A DNA stretch of 63,913 nucleotides from positions 1-63,913 of the forward strand of contig CAXBCF010000019.1 in assembly GCA_963973975.1 (NCBI GenBank), read 5' to 3'. Shown piece by piece: positions 18,604 to 27,376 of this stretch (position 1 is the first letter of the stretch; each line of letters begins with the position of its first letter). This DNA comes from UBA1494_A sp963973975 (GTDB lineage: Bacteria > Bacteroidota > Bacteroidia > Flavobacteriales_E > Vicingaceae). The notes beneath the pieces were generated by a model, which worked only from the letters and a program-made list of their open reading frames with translations, had not been told where the DNA came from and made no database searches. The position numbers and the translations under genes are program-made.

Positions 18604-18741
18604 GCTACGAAGTTAATAATTGCATAGCATACTAGCATGAATAATTTAAAATCAACTAACGCTTAGTTTCATCTTTAAGCCCATTCTTTTAGCCATTGGG
18701 GCAATTAAATTGTTGATTTATTATAGCTTTGGAAATATTTG

Positions 18742-19443
18742 ATGCCTGATTATTTTAATTTTATAAACCTTAACCAAATCAATATTTCACTAATTTGGTC
18801 GAGCGATAAAAACTCATTATCGCAAGATTCCTTAAGGAATCAATTGATGGTTCAAGAATATGAAAATTTGATTCAAGCGCTTTTAGAAAAGGGTTTTGGA
18901 TCCGTAGATAATTGGTTTTCGACTCTGGAAATTGAAGGTCTTCGAAAAGAGTTGTTGCTGCGTTATGAAAACGATGCTTTTCGCCTTGCCGGAATTGGCA
19001 ATAAGTTAAATCTTCAAAAAGAAAAGACAATACGCAACGATAAAATACATTGGTTAAAACAGGATACAGAAAATCCATTTGAAGTTCAATTCTTTAAGCG
19101 CATAGAAGCTTTTTCTGATTACCTAAATCGCACTTGCTTTGCAGGTATTAGCACCTTTGAGTTTCATTATGCTGTTTACGAGCCGGGTTCTTTTTACAAA
19201 AGACATTCAGATCAATTCAACAACGATGATTGTCGTCGATTTTCGTTTGTTCTCTATTTAAATGAATCTTGGGAAAGTGATGATGGGGGAGAGCTAGTAA
19301 TTTATACAGATCAATCAAATTACATTCTACCTTCAGCAGGAAAGGTTGTTTTTTTCTCTAGCGAATTAGAACATGAAGTGAAAGTCAGTAATGCACAACG
19401 ATTGAGTTTAACTGGTTGGTTGAGGACTAATAAGGTGTTTTAG
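18742..19443 (+). CDS. 2OG-Fe(II) oxygenase (prolyl 4-hydroxylase-like)
   Basis: A protein of 233 residues from ATG 18742, or 198 from ATG 18847. The double-stranded beta-helix core is recognisable: YAVYEPGSFYKRHSDQF supplies the iron ligands H-x-D, VFFSSELEHEV gives the distal histidine, and RLSLTGWLR gives the 2-oxoglutarate-binding arginine. Such enzymes hydroxylate protein residues or small molecules with Fe(II), O2 and 2OG. The start is uncertain: the shorter form matches the usual family length, while a TAGCTTTG -7-like box at 18724-18731 supports the longer one. It is convergent with the 3D-domain gene (17-nt overlap). Confidence 0.8.
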   Translation: MPDYFNFINLNQINISLIWSSDKNSLSQDSLRNQLMVQEYENLIQALLEKGFGSVDNWFSTLEIEGLRKELLLRYENDAFRLAGIGNKLNLQKEKTIRNDKIHWLKQDTENPFEVQFFKRIEAFSDYLNRTCFAGISTFEFHYAVYEPGSFYKRHSDQFNNDDCRRFSFVLYLNESWESDDGGELVIYTDQSNYILPSAGKVVFFSSELEHEVKVSNAQRLSLTGWLRTNKVF

Positions 19444-19819
19444 CCCATCGAATGACTACTTTTTTGTTGCCCCACTTTTTAGCTTTTGCTATATCTTCAC
19501 CCATGTAAATGTCGATTTTTTTCTGCCATCGATGATGCATTTTGTCTTTGACTAAAAAGGTATCTTGAAAACCTTCAATAAGTACTTTGGTATTGTGTAT
19601 TAATCCTGAATCAATTAAATCTCGAGAAACCGCGATTGCTTTCATTCCTGATTTTAATGTATCTCCCCATGCAGCAATGTTTGGATTAATTGCCTTGGTT
19701 TGCCATGCAACTGAGTTGTATGCAGAGGCGCTTACTTTTAATTGATGATAATCTATCTTAGAGCGTTCTTTACTTGAATTTAAAAGTAAGGGTATAAGAA
19801 TAAAATAAACTTTATACAT
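19427..19819 (-). CDS. 3D-domain (MltA-C-like) exported protein
   Basis: A 130-residue protein with a short hydrophobic N-terminus (YKVYFILIPLLLNSS) and a 3D-domain-like double-psi barrel: VSASAYNSV, NIAAWGD, IAVSRDLI, VLIEGFQDTFLVKDKMH, IDIYMGEDIAKAKKWG. The three conserved aspartates of the family fit D in AAWGD, VKDKMH and KIDIYM. Such domains occur in cell-wall hydrolases related to MltA and RlpA. A peptidoglycan-related envelope function is inferred. It is convergent with the 2OG oxygenase. Confidence 0.7.
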   Translation of the reverse strand: MYKVYFILIPLLLNSSKERSKIDYHQLKVSASAYNSVAWQTKAINPNIAAWGDTLKSGMKAIAVSRDLIDSGLIHNTKVLIEGFQDTFLVKDKMHHRWQKKIDIYMGEDIAKAKKWGNKKVVIRWAKTPY

Positions 19820-19983
19820 TCATGTATTTTTAAAGCATACTGCTTACACAAATGAAAGATAAGCATTTTATGTAAAATCTTAAACAGGTTTTTATATTAA
19901 AAATTATAATTTGATTGTTAAATTTGTGAGTACAATAAGTTAATAAACTAGTTTTATCAATAGTAATAGTAAAGACGAATCAT

Positions 19984-20574
19984 ATGATTTATTTTAAAAA
20001 TAGTGCAGCTAGATTATTTTACGCCATTTTTTTTGTATTAATTCTAGTTGCATGCGGAAATGATGACGACGAAGAACTGCCTACATTTCCCCCAACTAAC
20101 CGAGGTGACATTCAAGCTAACCGATTAAAAATAACATTTATTCTTAGTCAAGATACTACTCAAAAAGCGACTTATGAATTTTATGACCCTGATGGAATAG
20201 GCGGAAATGCCCCTATTGTGATAGACACAATAAAATTATTAAAACCACTTGGTGCAACAAGACAGTATAAATCAAGTATAGTAATTTACAATGATTCTAC
20301 TTCTTTAAATGAAGCTATTAAAGAAAAAGACAATCGATACATTATTTGTTATAGAGGCATGAATACTTCAAACTTGCGTTTTGGTGATCCAAATCTTGAT
20401 AGAGATGGTCAACCTTTAGGAATAGAAGCCACATGGAGCACTATTGATGTGCAAGGTTCATCCGATTCAGGAAATATAAGGATAACAATGAATTTTCAAC
20501 CTGCAACTAAAGATGGTACATGCGATCCTGGATCGCGTATTTTAGAAGCAATTATGCCTTATGTAGTTATTTAA
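19984..20574 (+). CDS. Uncharacterised lipoprotein
   Basis: A 196-residue lipoprotein with signal peptide and lipobox (ALF...LILVACGNDDDEE). The acidic stretch after the cysteine is typical of surface-exposed Bacteroidota lipoproteins (lipoprotein export signal rich in Asp/Glu). The mature part is strand-rich (LKITFILSQDTTQKATYEFYDPDG) and of unknown family. It is followed by two tiny lipoprotein genes on the same strand (gaps 14 and 40 nt), suggesting an operon of three. A TAAATTTG -7-like box lies at 19919-19926. Confidence 0.65.
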   Translation: MIYFKNSAARLFYAIFFVLILVACGNDDDEELPTFPPTNRGDIQANRLKITFILSQDTTQKATYEFYDPDGIGGNAPIVIDTIKLLKPLGATRQYKSSIVIYNDSTSLNEAIKEKDNRYIICYRGMNTSNLRFGDPNLDRDGQPLGIEATWSTIDVQGSSDSGNIRITMNFQPATKDGTCDPGSRILEAIMPYVVI

Positions 20575-20588
20575 ATATTAATCATACA

Positions 20589-20756
20589 ATGAAATCATAC
20601 AAAAGTATTTTATCGATTTTTACTGCAATCTCCTTTATTATTGCAATTTCTAGTTTCACTGCTTGTGGTAATAAGAAGAAAGGCTACTCGAAAGTCAAGT
20701 CAGGTTCAGGAATGGGTAATAAGAAAGATAAAAACAAACACGTTTGGGGTAAGTAG
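20589..20756 (+). CDS. Small lipoprotein, 55 residues
   Basis: Starts at ATG 20589: a signal peptide with lipobox (SFTACGNKKKG), then a short, very basic mature tail rich in Lys, Gly and Ser ending KNKHVWGK. The mature protein has only about 30 residues. It shares the C-G-x2-K-K-G pattern after the lipid-anchored cysteine with the next gene. Function unknown; the basic tail could bind lipid, peptidoglycan or LPS. Confidence 0.6.
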   Translation: MKSYKSILSIFTAISFIIAISSFTACGNKKKGYSKVKSGSGMGNKKDKNKHVWGK

Positions 20757-20796
20757 TTAAAGTAACCCAAAAGAATACTTTTCGTAGACTCACTCT

Positions 20797-20925
20797 ATGA
20801 AAACATTTAGATTTATTTTATACTTATTCTTATCAGCTATACTAATTTCATCTTGTGGGAGTTCTAAGAAAGGAATGAAAGTAAAGTCTTCCAACGACAT
20901 GTACAAATCAAGCCAAAGGCGCTAA
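20797..20925 (+). CDS. Small lipoprotein, 42 residues
   Basis: A complete short ORF with MKTFRFILYLFLSAILISSC signal peptide and lipobox followed by GSSKKGMKVKSSNDMYK and a basic end. The mature tail is 23 residues and parallels the 55-residue neighbour (CGSSKKG versus CGNKKKG). It lies 40 nt downstream on the same strand, so the two look like a tandem pair of related tiny lipoproteins. Its stop is 5 nt from the end of the convergent protease gene. Confidence 0.55.
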   Translation: MKTFRFILYLFLSAILISSCGSSKKGMKVKSSNDMYKSSQRR

Positions 20926-20930
20926 ATTTC

Positions 20931-23201
20931 TTAGTGAATAATTAGTTTTTCGTTACTGATAATAGTATTGCTGTTTAATTCTGTTATTCTAATAAAGTAA
21001 ATTCCTGAACTTATTGATTGAGGTATTACCAAAGAGTTTGAATAACTAGAAAATACTATCCGACCCGATAAATCAAATAAAACGATTTTTTGGTTGTCGA
21101 GAGGAGCGTTTGTTTCAATTTGAAGTAATTGACCTTTTTTTATTGGGTTTGGAAATACTTTAAATTGAAAATTAGTAGATGTTACTTCATTCAAGGAGGT
21201 TAGTGAATCATGAACACAAAATGTCACATTCTTTTCTTCAGTAGTAAAACTATTTTCAAACAATAAAGTATCTCCAAAAACATTAGTAACTAAAGCAAAG
21301 CCATTTCCAAATGCAGGTACATTAAAACCATCAGAACCTTTATCAATTAATCTTAAGGTAAAACAGCTATCGAATACACAAATGGCATGTTGGTTAATTT
21401 GACCGCCTGTTTGAGTTACATAAGGACCTCCTTCTGCTACCTTAGAACCATTTGGTGAAAATACCATCCAAGAAGTCTCACTTCCAAAATCATCCGTTTT
21501 AATGATTAAATTTAAATTTACAGCATTTGAATTACTTTCAAATGTGAGGCTATTAAAATTATCACTTGTATCTTGGTCAATGGTACTTGAATTATAAAAA
21601 ACACGTGCATCAATTTTATTAAGCCCATTTGATAATTGAAGCATCGGTAAATCAATTCTGAGTAATTGTTGTCTAGCAATAGGGCTATTCGAAACAATAC
21701 TTTGAACTGCTTGATTATTGAGTTGATAGTCTAATCTTATTGAAGTTGCTGTGTTAGCTCCTCTGTTTCTTATTATTACAAAAGGTTGAGCACTATCACC
21801 ACACATAAAATTAGGGACACCTCCAATATAGAGCAATTGTAAATCATTTTGAAAGTTGGCAGGATTAGGATCGAAGCCATTTACCGTTAAAAATTGTGTA
21901 TTATCGGGGTCAAGCCATGGTTTAAGCCTTCTAAAGTTTGATGTATCGCTATTCCAAGAGTGTGAAAATTTTCCATAATAGTCTTCATATTGATTACTAC
22001 ATAGTGCATCACCTCCAAACAATTGACCTACAATGCGCAAATTATAATCAAATAGTGCTGAGCCTGAAGAGCCTTGTTCCGTAGTTCCCTTTTCCCAATT
22101 TCTAACCATCCAATATTTATCGCCTGTTGGATCATAATAACCACTTGAGGTTAGAGGGTCATTGTTAAATGATACTTTCTTTACATCGCCATTTGGATGA
22201 TGAATAGCTACTGATTTAGGTGCAGCTTGATTTACTGCTGACCAACCGGCATAAAAAACATTGTAGGATGGAGGCGGCTTTGAAGATAGTTCAAATAAGT
22301 GAAAATCTGATCCAAAATTTACTGCAATTGCTCTGTTAGAAGCACCACTAATCGAATTGCTAATTGACCCATTTACAGAAGGTGTACAAGAAGCGCTTTC
22401 ATAATTAAAAACAAAAATTGAGTTGGTAGCAATACCGCAATGAGCAGCAGTGAGGATATAAGGGGTACTATCTTGTCTCAAATTATTGACCAATGTACCT
22501 GTACAGATTCTTGTATTATTCGATCGTGTGATTAAAACCACAGAACGTTTTACATCTTGCCAAAGTTTTCCTTCTTTACAGTTAACGTTGATATTACAAG
22601 AACCTGAACCTCCAAAAGTTTTACCTGACTTTTCGAGTAAGTTTCTATATCCATAAATCAATTGGTGAATAGAAATCCTATTCGCTTCTAGTTCATCATC
22701 AGGTAAGTGTAATTCCAAAGTTATTTCATCACCAACTATTGGACGAATAGAAAATTGACCATCTTTTTTATTGTTTTTGTGGGTCAGTGCGCCTAAAACA
22801 TCTGAGTAGTCTTGATTGTAAATAAAAAGTTTTGCATTGTTACTCAAAAAGAAATCATCGAAATTTAGGTTGATGCTTATGGCATCTTTTACTTTTATTT
22901 TTAGCGTCCACACAAATGAATTGTTGGAAGTAATCTTTTGTAAAGTACCTGAGTTTTCTATCGTGTAATTAACAGGAATTAGAGTACCAAATCGCCATCC
23001 TTCTATTTTATCTCCATGGGCTGCGTCTTCTTTTAGGAGTACTGAGACATTGGGTTTTTCTAACTCAACTGCTGTCATACTTTCTTCAGGTAAAAGCTCA
23101 GGAGAATAGAAGGAAGGAGGGAATTCTTCGGTATTAATCTGAGCACTTAATTGAAAAACTAAAAAAAAGAAGGTAAAAAGTGAGGAAACGATTCTTAACA
23201 T
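20931..23201 (-). CDS. T9SS-secreted trypsin-like serine endopeptidase
   Basis: A 756-residue exported protease. Signal peptide at residues 1-20, a propeptide-like region to ~200, then an S1-type chymotrypsin fold with His254 (CTGTLVNN...YILTAAHCG), a likely Asp299 (GSDFHLFELS) and Ser379 (TEQGSSGSALF), as in lysyl/glutamyl endopeptidases of Bacteroidota. A CARDB-like domain (~455-560) and a further beta domain follow. The C-terminus has a type A T9SS sorting domain (FKVFPNPIKKGQLLQIET, LFDLSGRIV, SSGIYFIRI). Secreted to the surface or medium to degrade protein. Cleavage specificity cannot be read with certainty. Confidence 0.85.
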   Translation of the reverse strand: MLRIVSSLFTFFFLVFQLSAQINTEEFPPSFYSPELLPEESMTAVELEKPNVSVLLKEDAAHGDKIEGWRFGTLIPVNYTIENSGTLQKITSNNSFVWTLKIKVKDAISINLNFDDFFLSNNAKLFIYNQDYSDVLGALTHKNNKKDGQFSIRPIVGDEITLELHLPDDELEANRISIHQLIYGYRNLLEKSGKTFGGSGSCNINVNCKEGKLWQDVKRSVVLITRSNNTRICTGTLVNNLRQDSTPYILTAAHCGIATNSIFVFNYESASCTPSVNGSISNSISGASNRAIAVNFGSDFHLFELSSKPPPSYNVFYAGWSAVNQAAPKSVAIHHPNGDVKKVSFNNDPLTSSGYYDPTGDKYWMVRNWEKGTTEQGSSGSALFDYNLRIVGQLFGGDALCSNQYEDYYGKFSHSWNSDTSNFRRLKPWLDPDNTQFLTVNGFDPNPANFQNDLQLLYIGGVPNFMCGDSAQPFVIIRNRGANTATSIRLDYQLNNQAVQSIVSNSPIARQQLLRIDLPMLQLSNGLNKIDARVFYNSSTIDQDTSDNFNSLTFESNSNAVNLNLIIKTDDFGSETSWMVFSPNGSKVAEGGPYVTQTGGQINQHAICVFDSCFTLRLIDKGSDGFNVPAFGNGFALVTNVFGDTLLFENSFTTEEKNVTFCVHDSLTSLNEVTSTNFQFKVFPNPIKKGQLLQIETNAPLDNQKIVLFDLSGRIVFSSYSNSLVIPQSISSGIYFIRITELNSNTIISNEKLIIH

Positions 23202-23251
23202 AGTAGTTTTAAATTTGAACGTAAAGATAATTTTAAAAATTATAGATTGTA

Positions 23252-24109
23252 ATGAAAATCAGTCAAAAACACAATTTAGTTTATAAAGGTGCGAATAATC
23301 GATCCTCATTATTAGACGTAATTTATCCAAAAAGTGATGCAGAAATACCAATCGTTTTATTTGCTCATGGATTTAAAGGCTTTAAAGATTGGGGACACTT
23401 TCCATTAATTGCTGATGAATTAGCAAAAGCAGGGTTCTGTGTTATTAAGTTTAATTTCTCCCACAATGGTGGCACAGTAAAAGAACCGATTGATTTTCCC
23501 GATCTTCAATCCTTTGCAGTAAACTCTTATTGGAAAGAATTAACCGATCTTTCAAAATTACTTGAATGGATTAAGCATTTTGATTTTAAAAATGAACTTG
23601 AACAACAGGTTGCTAAAAATGAGATCAACTTAATTGGACACAGCAGAGGTGGAGGCATTGCTATTTGTGCAGCAGCTCAGTTTCCAGCAATTAATAAAGT
23701 AGTAACATGGTCGGCAGTTGCAGATTTCGTAAAGCGCTTACCATCTGAAAGTGAACTTAAAAAATGGGAAAAAGAAGGAGTTCGTTACATTGTAAATACT
23801 AGGACAAAACAAAAAATGCCAATGAACTATTCATTCGTAGAAGAACTATACAACTTTCAAGATAAACTTTCAATTGAAAATGCGGTGAGAAACATGACTC
23901 AGCCATTATTAATCATTCACGGAACAAATGATGAAGCGGTAGCTGTATCAGCTGCAAAACAATTGAATAATTGGAATCCTCAATCAGAACTCAAGTTAAT
24001 TGAAGGTTCTGGACATACTTACGGTGGTAAACATCCTTGGGAAGAGAAAGACTTACCTGAACACACCAAGCAATTACTCGATGCCACCATTCAATTTTTA
24101 AAGCATTGA
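23252..24109 (+). CDS. Alpha/beta hydrolase (prolyl-oligopeptidase/dienelactone hydrolase type)
   Basis: A 285-residue cytosolic alpha/beta hydrolase without signal peptide. An oxyanion-region strand (VLFAHGFKGFKDWGHF) is followed by the nucleophile elbow NLIGHSRGGGIA (G-x-S-x-G with S at about residue 133), the acid after strand 7 (IIHGTNDEAV, D near residue 230) and the histidine in EGSGHTYGG. It is an esterase/peptidase-like serine hydrolase of unknown substrate. Divergent from the T9SS protease; a TAAATTTG -7-like box at 23210-23217 precedes it. Confidence 0.8.
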   Translation: MKISQKHNLVYKGANNRSSLLDVIYPKSDAEIPIVLFAHGFKGFKDWGHFPLIADELAKAGFCVIKFNFSHNGGTVKEPIDFPDLQSFAVNSYWKELTDLSKLLEWIKHFDFKNELEQQVAKNEINLIGHSRGGGIAICAAAQFPAINKVVTWSAVADFVKRLPSESELKKWEKEGVRYIVNTRTKQKMPMNYSFVEELYNFQDKLSIENAVRNMTQPLLIIHGTNDEAVAVSAAKQLNNWNPQSELKLIEGSGHTYGGKHPWEEKDLPEHTKQLLDATIQFLKH

Positions 24110-24149
24110 ATTGGCTACAAGAAAAATATAATCTTTATAGTACTTGCGC

Positions 24150-24157
24150 TATATTTG
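24150..24157 (+). promoter_or_regulatory. Candidate -7 box for the SLC13 permease gene
   Basis: TATATTTG matches TANNTTTG, about 40 nt upstream of the ATG at 24197. No convincing -33 element. Confidence 0.4.
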
Positions 24158-24196
24158 CAATCTTTCAAAACCTAAACAGGTCGCTTTCTTAATTCT

Positions 24197-25990
24197 ATGA
24201 CTACTGCTGCAATAATTACCTTAATCGTTATTCTAATTGCAATTATTCTATTTGCTACAGAATTAATTTCTATCGATTTAGTGGCTTTATTAATCATGGT
24301 TTCCTTGATTCTTACAGGGGTTTTAAGTCCTGAAGAAGCAGTGGAGGGTTTCAGTAACATGGCCACAATTACCGTTGCTTTCATGTTTATTTTGAGTGCA
24401 GCGCTTTTAAAAACAGGTGCTTTACAAGTTCTTGCACAGCGACTAGCCAATACTTTTCGCTATAATTTTAAAATGGGCATGTTGATGATGATGTTGCTCA
24501 TTGCAGGGATTTCAGCCTTTATAAACAACACTCCGGTAGTAGCAGTATTTATTCCAGTAATAATTCAAATTGCTCATTCTTCGGGACAAAGTCCTTCAAA
24601 AATGCTGATTCCACTTTCATTTGCTTCAATTTTTGGTGGTAGTTGCACTTTAATTGGAACTTCTACAAATATTCTAGTGAGTGGTATTGCCGAAAAATCA
24701 GGAGAAGAAGCATTTGGAATGTTTGACCTAACACCCATGGGGTTGATTCTTTTGGGAGTTGGTATTTTATACATGACATTTATCGGTATTCGGTTATTGC
24801 CCAACAAAAAAGAAGAGGGAGATTTAAAGGAAAAATTTTCCATGCGCAATTACTTGACTGAAATTGAATTGCTAGACAATCAAAATTTTAGCGAACAGAA
24901 AATCATGGATTCTGTCTTGGTAAAGGAGTTGGATATGGACATTATTGAAGTACGTCGAAATGAGAATAAGTTTACCATGCCCGCAGGCGATTTTGTTTTA
25001 CAAGCTAGAGATATCCTTAAAGTTCGGTGCAATGTTGAAAAAATGAAATCCTTGAAAGACAAGGCAAAAGTATTATTGAATGCTGCAATTAGAATCGGTG
25101 ACGACGATTTGAAGGGAAAAAATTCTACATTGGTAGAAATGGTCATTACTTCTAATTCTGAAATTGATGGAAAGACATTAAAGGAGTTGGATTTTAGAAA
25201 CAGGTACAGAGCTATACCTTTAGCCATTAAGCACCGCGAGGAAATTTTACATGAGCAACTCTATCAAACAGAGTTGAGGGCAGGCGATGTAATTTTAGCT
25301 GAAGTAAAGAATCACTTTATTAAAGAGATGAAACGAATTGAAAGCGAGCAAGATGCTCCATTTGTTTTATTATCGGAAGACAGTATAAAGGATTTCGATA
25401 AACCTAAGTTTTTCACCGTTGTAGCTGTAATTATTACCATCGTACTTTTAGCTAGTTTAAATATACTTTCCATTATGGTTGGGGCTATTGCCGCCGTTAG
25501 TTTTTTAGTCCTACTCAAAGTACTTTCAATGAAAGAAGCATACGAAGCCATTAATTGGCGAATCATCTTTCTTTTGGCAGGGGCTCTGAGTTTGGGTACT
25601 GCAATGAGTAAGTCTGGATTGGATCAGTTCATTGCTGAAGGTTTGATAGAAAGTATGGGGCGTTGGGGACCAATTGCCGTTGTTTCAGGGCTTTATTTAG
25701 TTACTTCTTTGCTCACCGAAATGATGTCAAATAATGCTGCTGCAGCTTTGATGGCACCTATTGCGTTTGCTACCGCCCACACCATGGATTTAAATACCAT
25801 GCCATTTGTAATGGCTGTTACCTTTGCTGCTTCTGCAAGTTTTATGACACCTGTCGGTTATCAAACAAACACCATGGTATACAGTGCCGGACAATACAAG
25901 TTCATGGACTTTATAAAAGTAGGAACGCTTTTAAATATCTTATTTTGGATTCTCGCGAGCATCTTTATTCCGTTGATTTACGGGTTTTAA
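24197..25990 (+). CDS. SLC13/DASS-family permease with RCK_C (TrkA_C) domains
   Basis: A 597-residue transporter. About five N-terminal helices carry the family signature INNTPVVAVFIPVI (residues ~98-112) and GSCTLIGTSTNI. A cytosolic insert (~210-390) holds two RCK_C-like domains (LVKELDMDIIEVRRN...ARDILKV; KELDFRNRYRAIPLAI...GDVILAE). C-terminal helices repeat the signature (LTEMMSNNAAAALMAPI, TPVGYQTNTMVY). Members import divalent anions such as sulfate, or dicarboxylates; the insert probably gates transport by ligand binding. The substrate cannot be assigned from sequence alone. Confidence 0.85.
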   Translation: MTTAAIITLIVILIAIILFATELISIDLVALLIMVSLILTGVLSPEEAVEGFSNMATITVAFMFILSAALLKTGALQVLAQRLANTFRYNFKMGMLMMMLLIAGISAFINNTPVVAVFIPVIIQIAHSSGQSPSKMLIPLSFASIFGGSCTLIGTSTNILVSGIAEKSGEEAFGMFDLTPMGLILLGVGILYMTFIGIRLLPNKKEEGDLKEKFSMRNYLTEIELLDNQNFSEQKIMDSVLVKELDMDIIEVRRNENKFTMPAGDFVLQARDILKVRCNVEKMKSLKDKAKVLLNAAIRIGDDDLKGKNSTLVEMVITSNSEIDGKTLKELDFRNRYRAIPLAIKHREEILHEQLYQTELRAGDVILAEVKNHFIKEMKRIESEQDAPFVLLSEDSIKDFDKPKFFTVVAVIITIVLLASLNILSIMVGAIAAVSFLVLLKVLSMKEAYEAINWRIIFLLAGALSLGTAMSKSGLDQFIAEGLIESMGRWGPIAVVSGLYLVTSLLTEMMSNNAAAALMAPIAFATAHTMDLNTMPFVMAVTFAASASFMTPVGYQTNTMVYSAGQYKFMDFIKVGTLLNILFWILASIFIPLIYGF

Positions 25991-26024
25991 AAGAGGCTGT
26001 GTATTAGAAAAGGATACGTATTTA

Positions 26025-26043
26025 AGATTCTAATTAAGAATCT
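26025..26043 (+). terminator. Weak hairpin downstream of the SLC13 permease gene
   Basis: AGATTCT, 5-nt loop, AGAATCT. AT-rich and without a good T-run, so only a possible transcription end. Confidence 0.25.
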
Positions 26044-26258
26044 GTAAATTAAGAATTACGAAATAAGATGATGGACTATCAATAAAGGTTGAATGAGCAT
26101 CCCTAAATAGATAAGAGACTAGGCTTCTTGAAAAGAAGTTTCACTTTTATCCTCCGTACTTAATATATTTTCACTTCAATAAATTATTAGCTGCCAATTT
26201 GTAATTTATCATATTTGAACACCGAAAATCATAAAAAATCAGCGTGAACTGTGTTCTT

Positions 26259-27293
26259 CTATGTAGTTTTAGATTTATTCATTTGTTCCACCATGTCTAC
26301 CACTGTTTCATTCAAATCTCTATAGCTGAGGCCTAATTTTTCTTTACTTTTAGTTGTGTCTAGTTGTATGGGATGAGCTACATTGCGATTGATAAACTTC
26401 CTGCTCAATCCAAAAAGGGGACCAATTAAATACAACAACCATTTTGGTGCTTTCATAAGCGGGAGTTTTAGCTTATCTCCATAATTTGCTTTTAATAGTT
26501 CTACTAGCTCTAAAATAGAAGCTGTTCGTTCAGCTAAAATGTGACGACCTTCAGCAGTTTTATTTTCTAAAGCTACTATGTGGGCATTTGCCACATCTCG
26601 AACATCAACAAAGCCAAAATAAATATCTGGAGCACCCATTCTGAATTTACCTCCGATTAGGTCTTGCATAAAAGCCAAACTTTCTGAATTAGAATCTTCG
26701 CTAAGAGATGGACCTAAGACAAAAGAAGGATTAATGACTACTAAATTCCACTTGTTTTGAGCTTTAGCAATTTTCCAAGCTTCGTTTTCAGCGAGAATTT
26801 TGGAATAGGAATAAGGTTGATGGTTGACGGAACTTGTTGTGTTAAAATGACTCTCGTCAAGTTGATTCAGTCCTTTTTCTTTTTGGTCGATGTTATCGCC
26901 AAAAACAGCTGCAACACTAGAAGTTAATACAACTTTTTTGACTGTTGTTGAATGGTTTGCAGCTGCCAAGACATTTTTTGTTCCTTCCAAAGCAGGTTGA
27001 ATTAATTCCTTTTCTGCGTCTTTAAAACGCAAGGTGAAAGGGGAAGCCATGTGAATAATTGCATCTGCTCCTTCAGCGGCATTGTTGTAGGAAGCCTCTT
27101 TTAATAAATCTGCTTCCCATATTTCTAATTTTCCACTGCTTTTCTCAGCAATGGCATTTAAAAAAGCATATTTTCCTGTTTTGTTTTTGTCTCGAACTGC
27201 AAGTCGAACAATGTAACCTTTCTCTAAAAGGTACTTTGCAACCCATGAACCTATATACCCTGTTCCTCCTGTCAATAATATACAATTGCTCAT
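26259..27293 (-). CDS. NAD(P)-dependent extended SDR (dihydroflavonol reductase-like)
   Basis: A 344-residue short-chain dehydrogenase/epimerase. TGGTGYIGSWVAKYLLEKG is the dinucleotide-binding TGxxGxxG loop; the catalytic YSYSK (YxxxK) is near residue 166, with an upstream catalytic serine in LTSSVAAVFG. Relatives reduce aldehydes or ketones or act like dihydroflavonol 4-reductase. It lies at the downstream end of the leftward haem-uptake-like block but 83 nt after the start side of the HmuY-like gene, so operon membership is uncertain. Confidence 0.8.
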   Translation of the reverse strand: MSNCILLTGGTGYIGSWVAKYLLEKGYIVRLAVRDKNKTGKYAFLNAIAEKSSGKLEIWEADLLKEASYNNAAEGADAIIHMASPFTLRFKDAEKELIQPALEGTKNVLAAANHSTTVKKVVLTSSVAAVFGDNIDQKEKGLNQLDESHFNTTSSVNHQPYSYSKILAENEAWKIAKAQNKWNLVVINPSFVLGPSLSEDSNSESLAFMQDLIGGKFRMGAPDIYFGFVDVRDVANAHIVALENKTAEGRHILAERTASILELVELLKANYGDKLKLPLMKAPKWLLYLIGPLFGLSRKFINRNVAHPIQLDTTKSKEKLGLSYRDLNETVVDMVEQMNKSKTT

Positions 27294-27376
27294 TATTTTT
27301 CTTTTAAGTGTAAGTTTAAACTTAAGCTACATTAAGCAATTTAACAAGTTAAATAAAGATAATTACTAAGTTGTTG

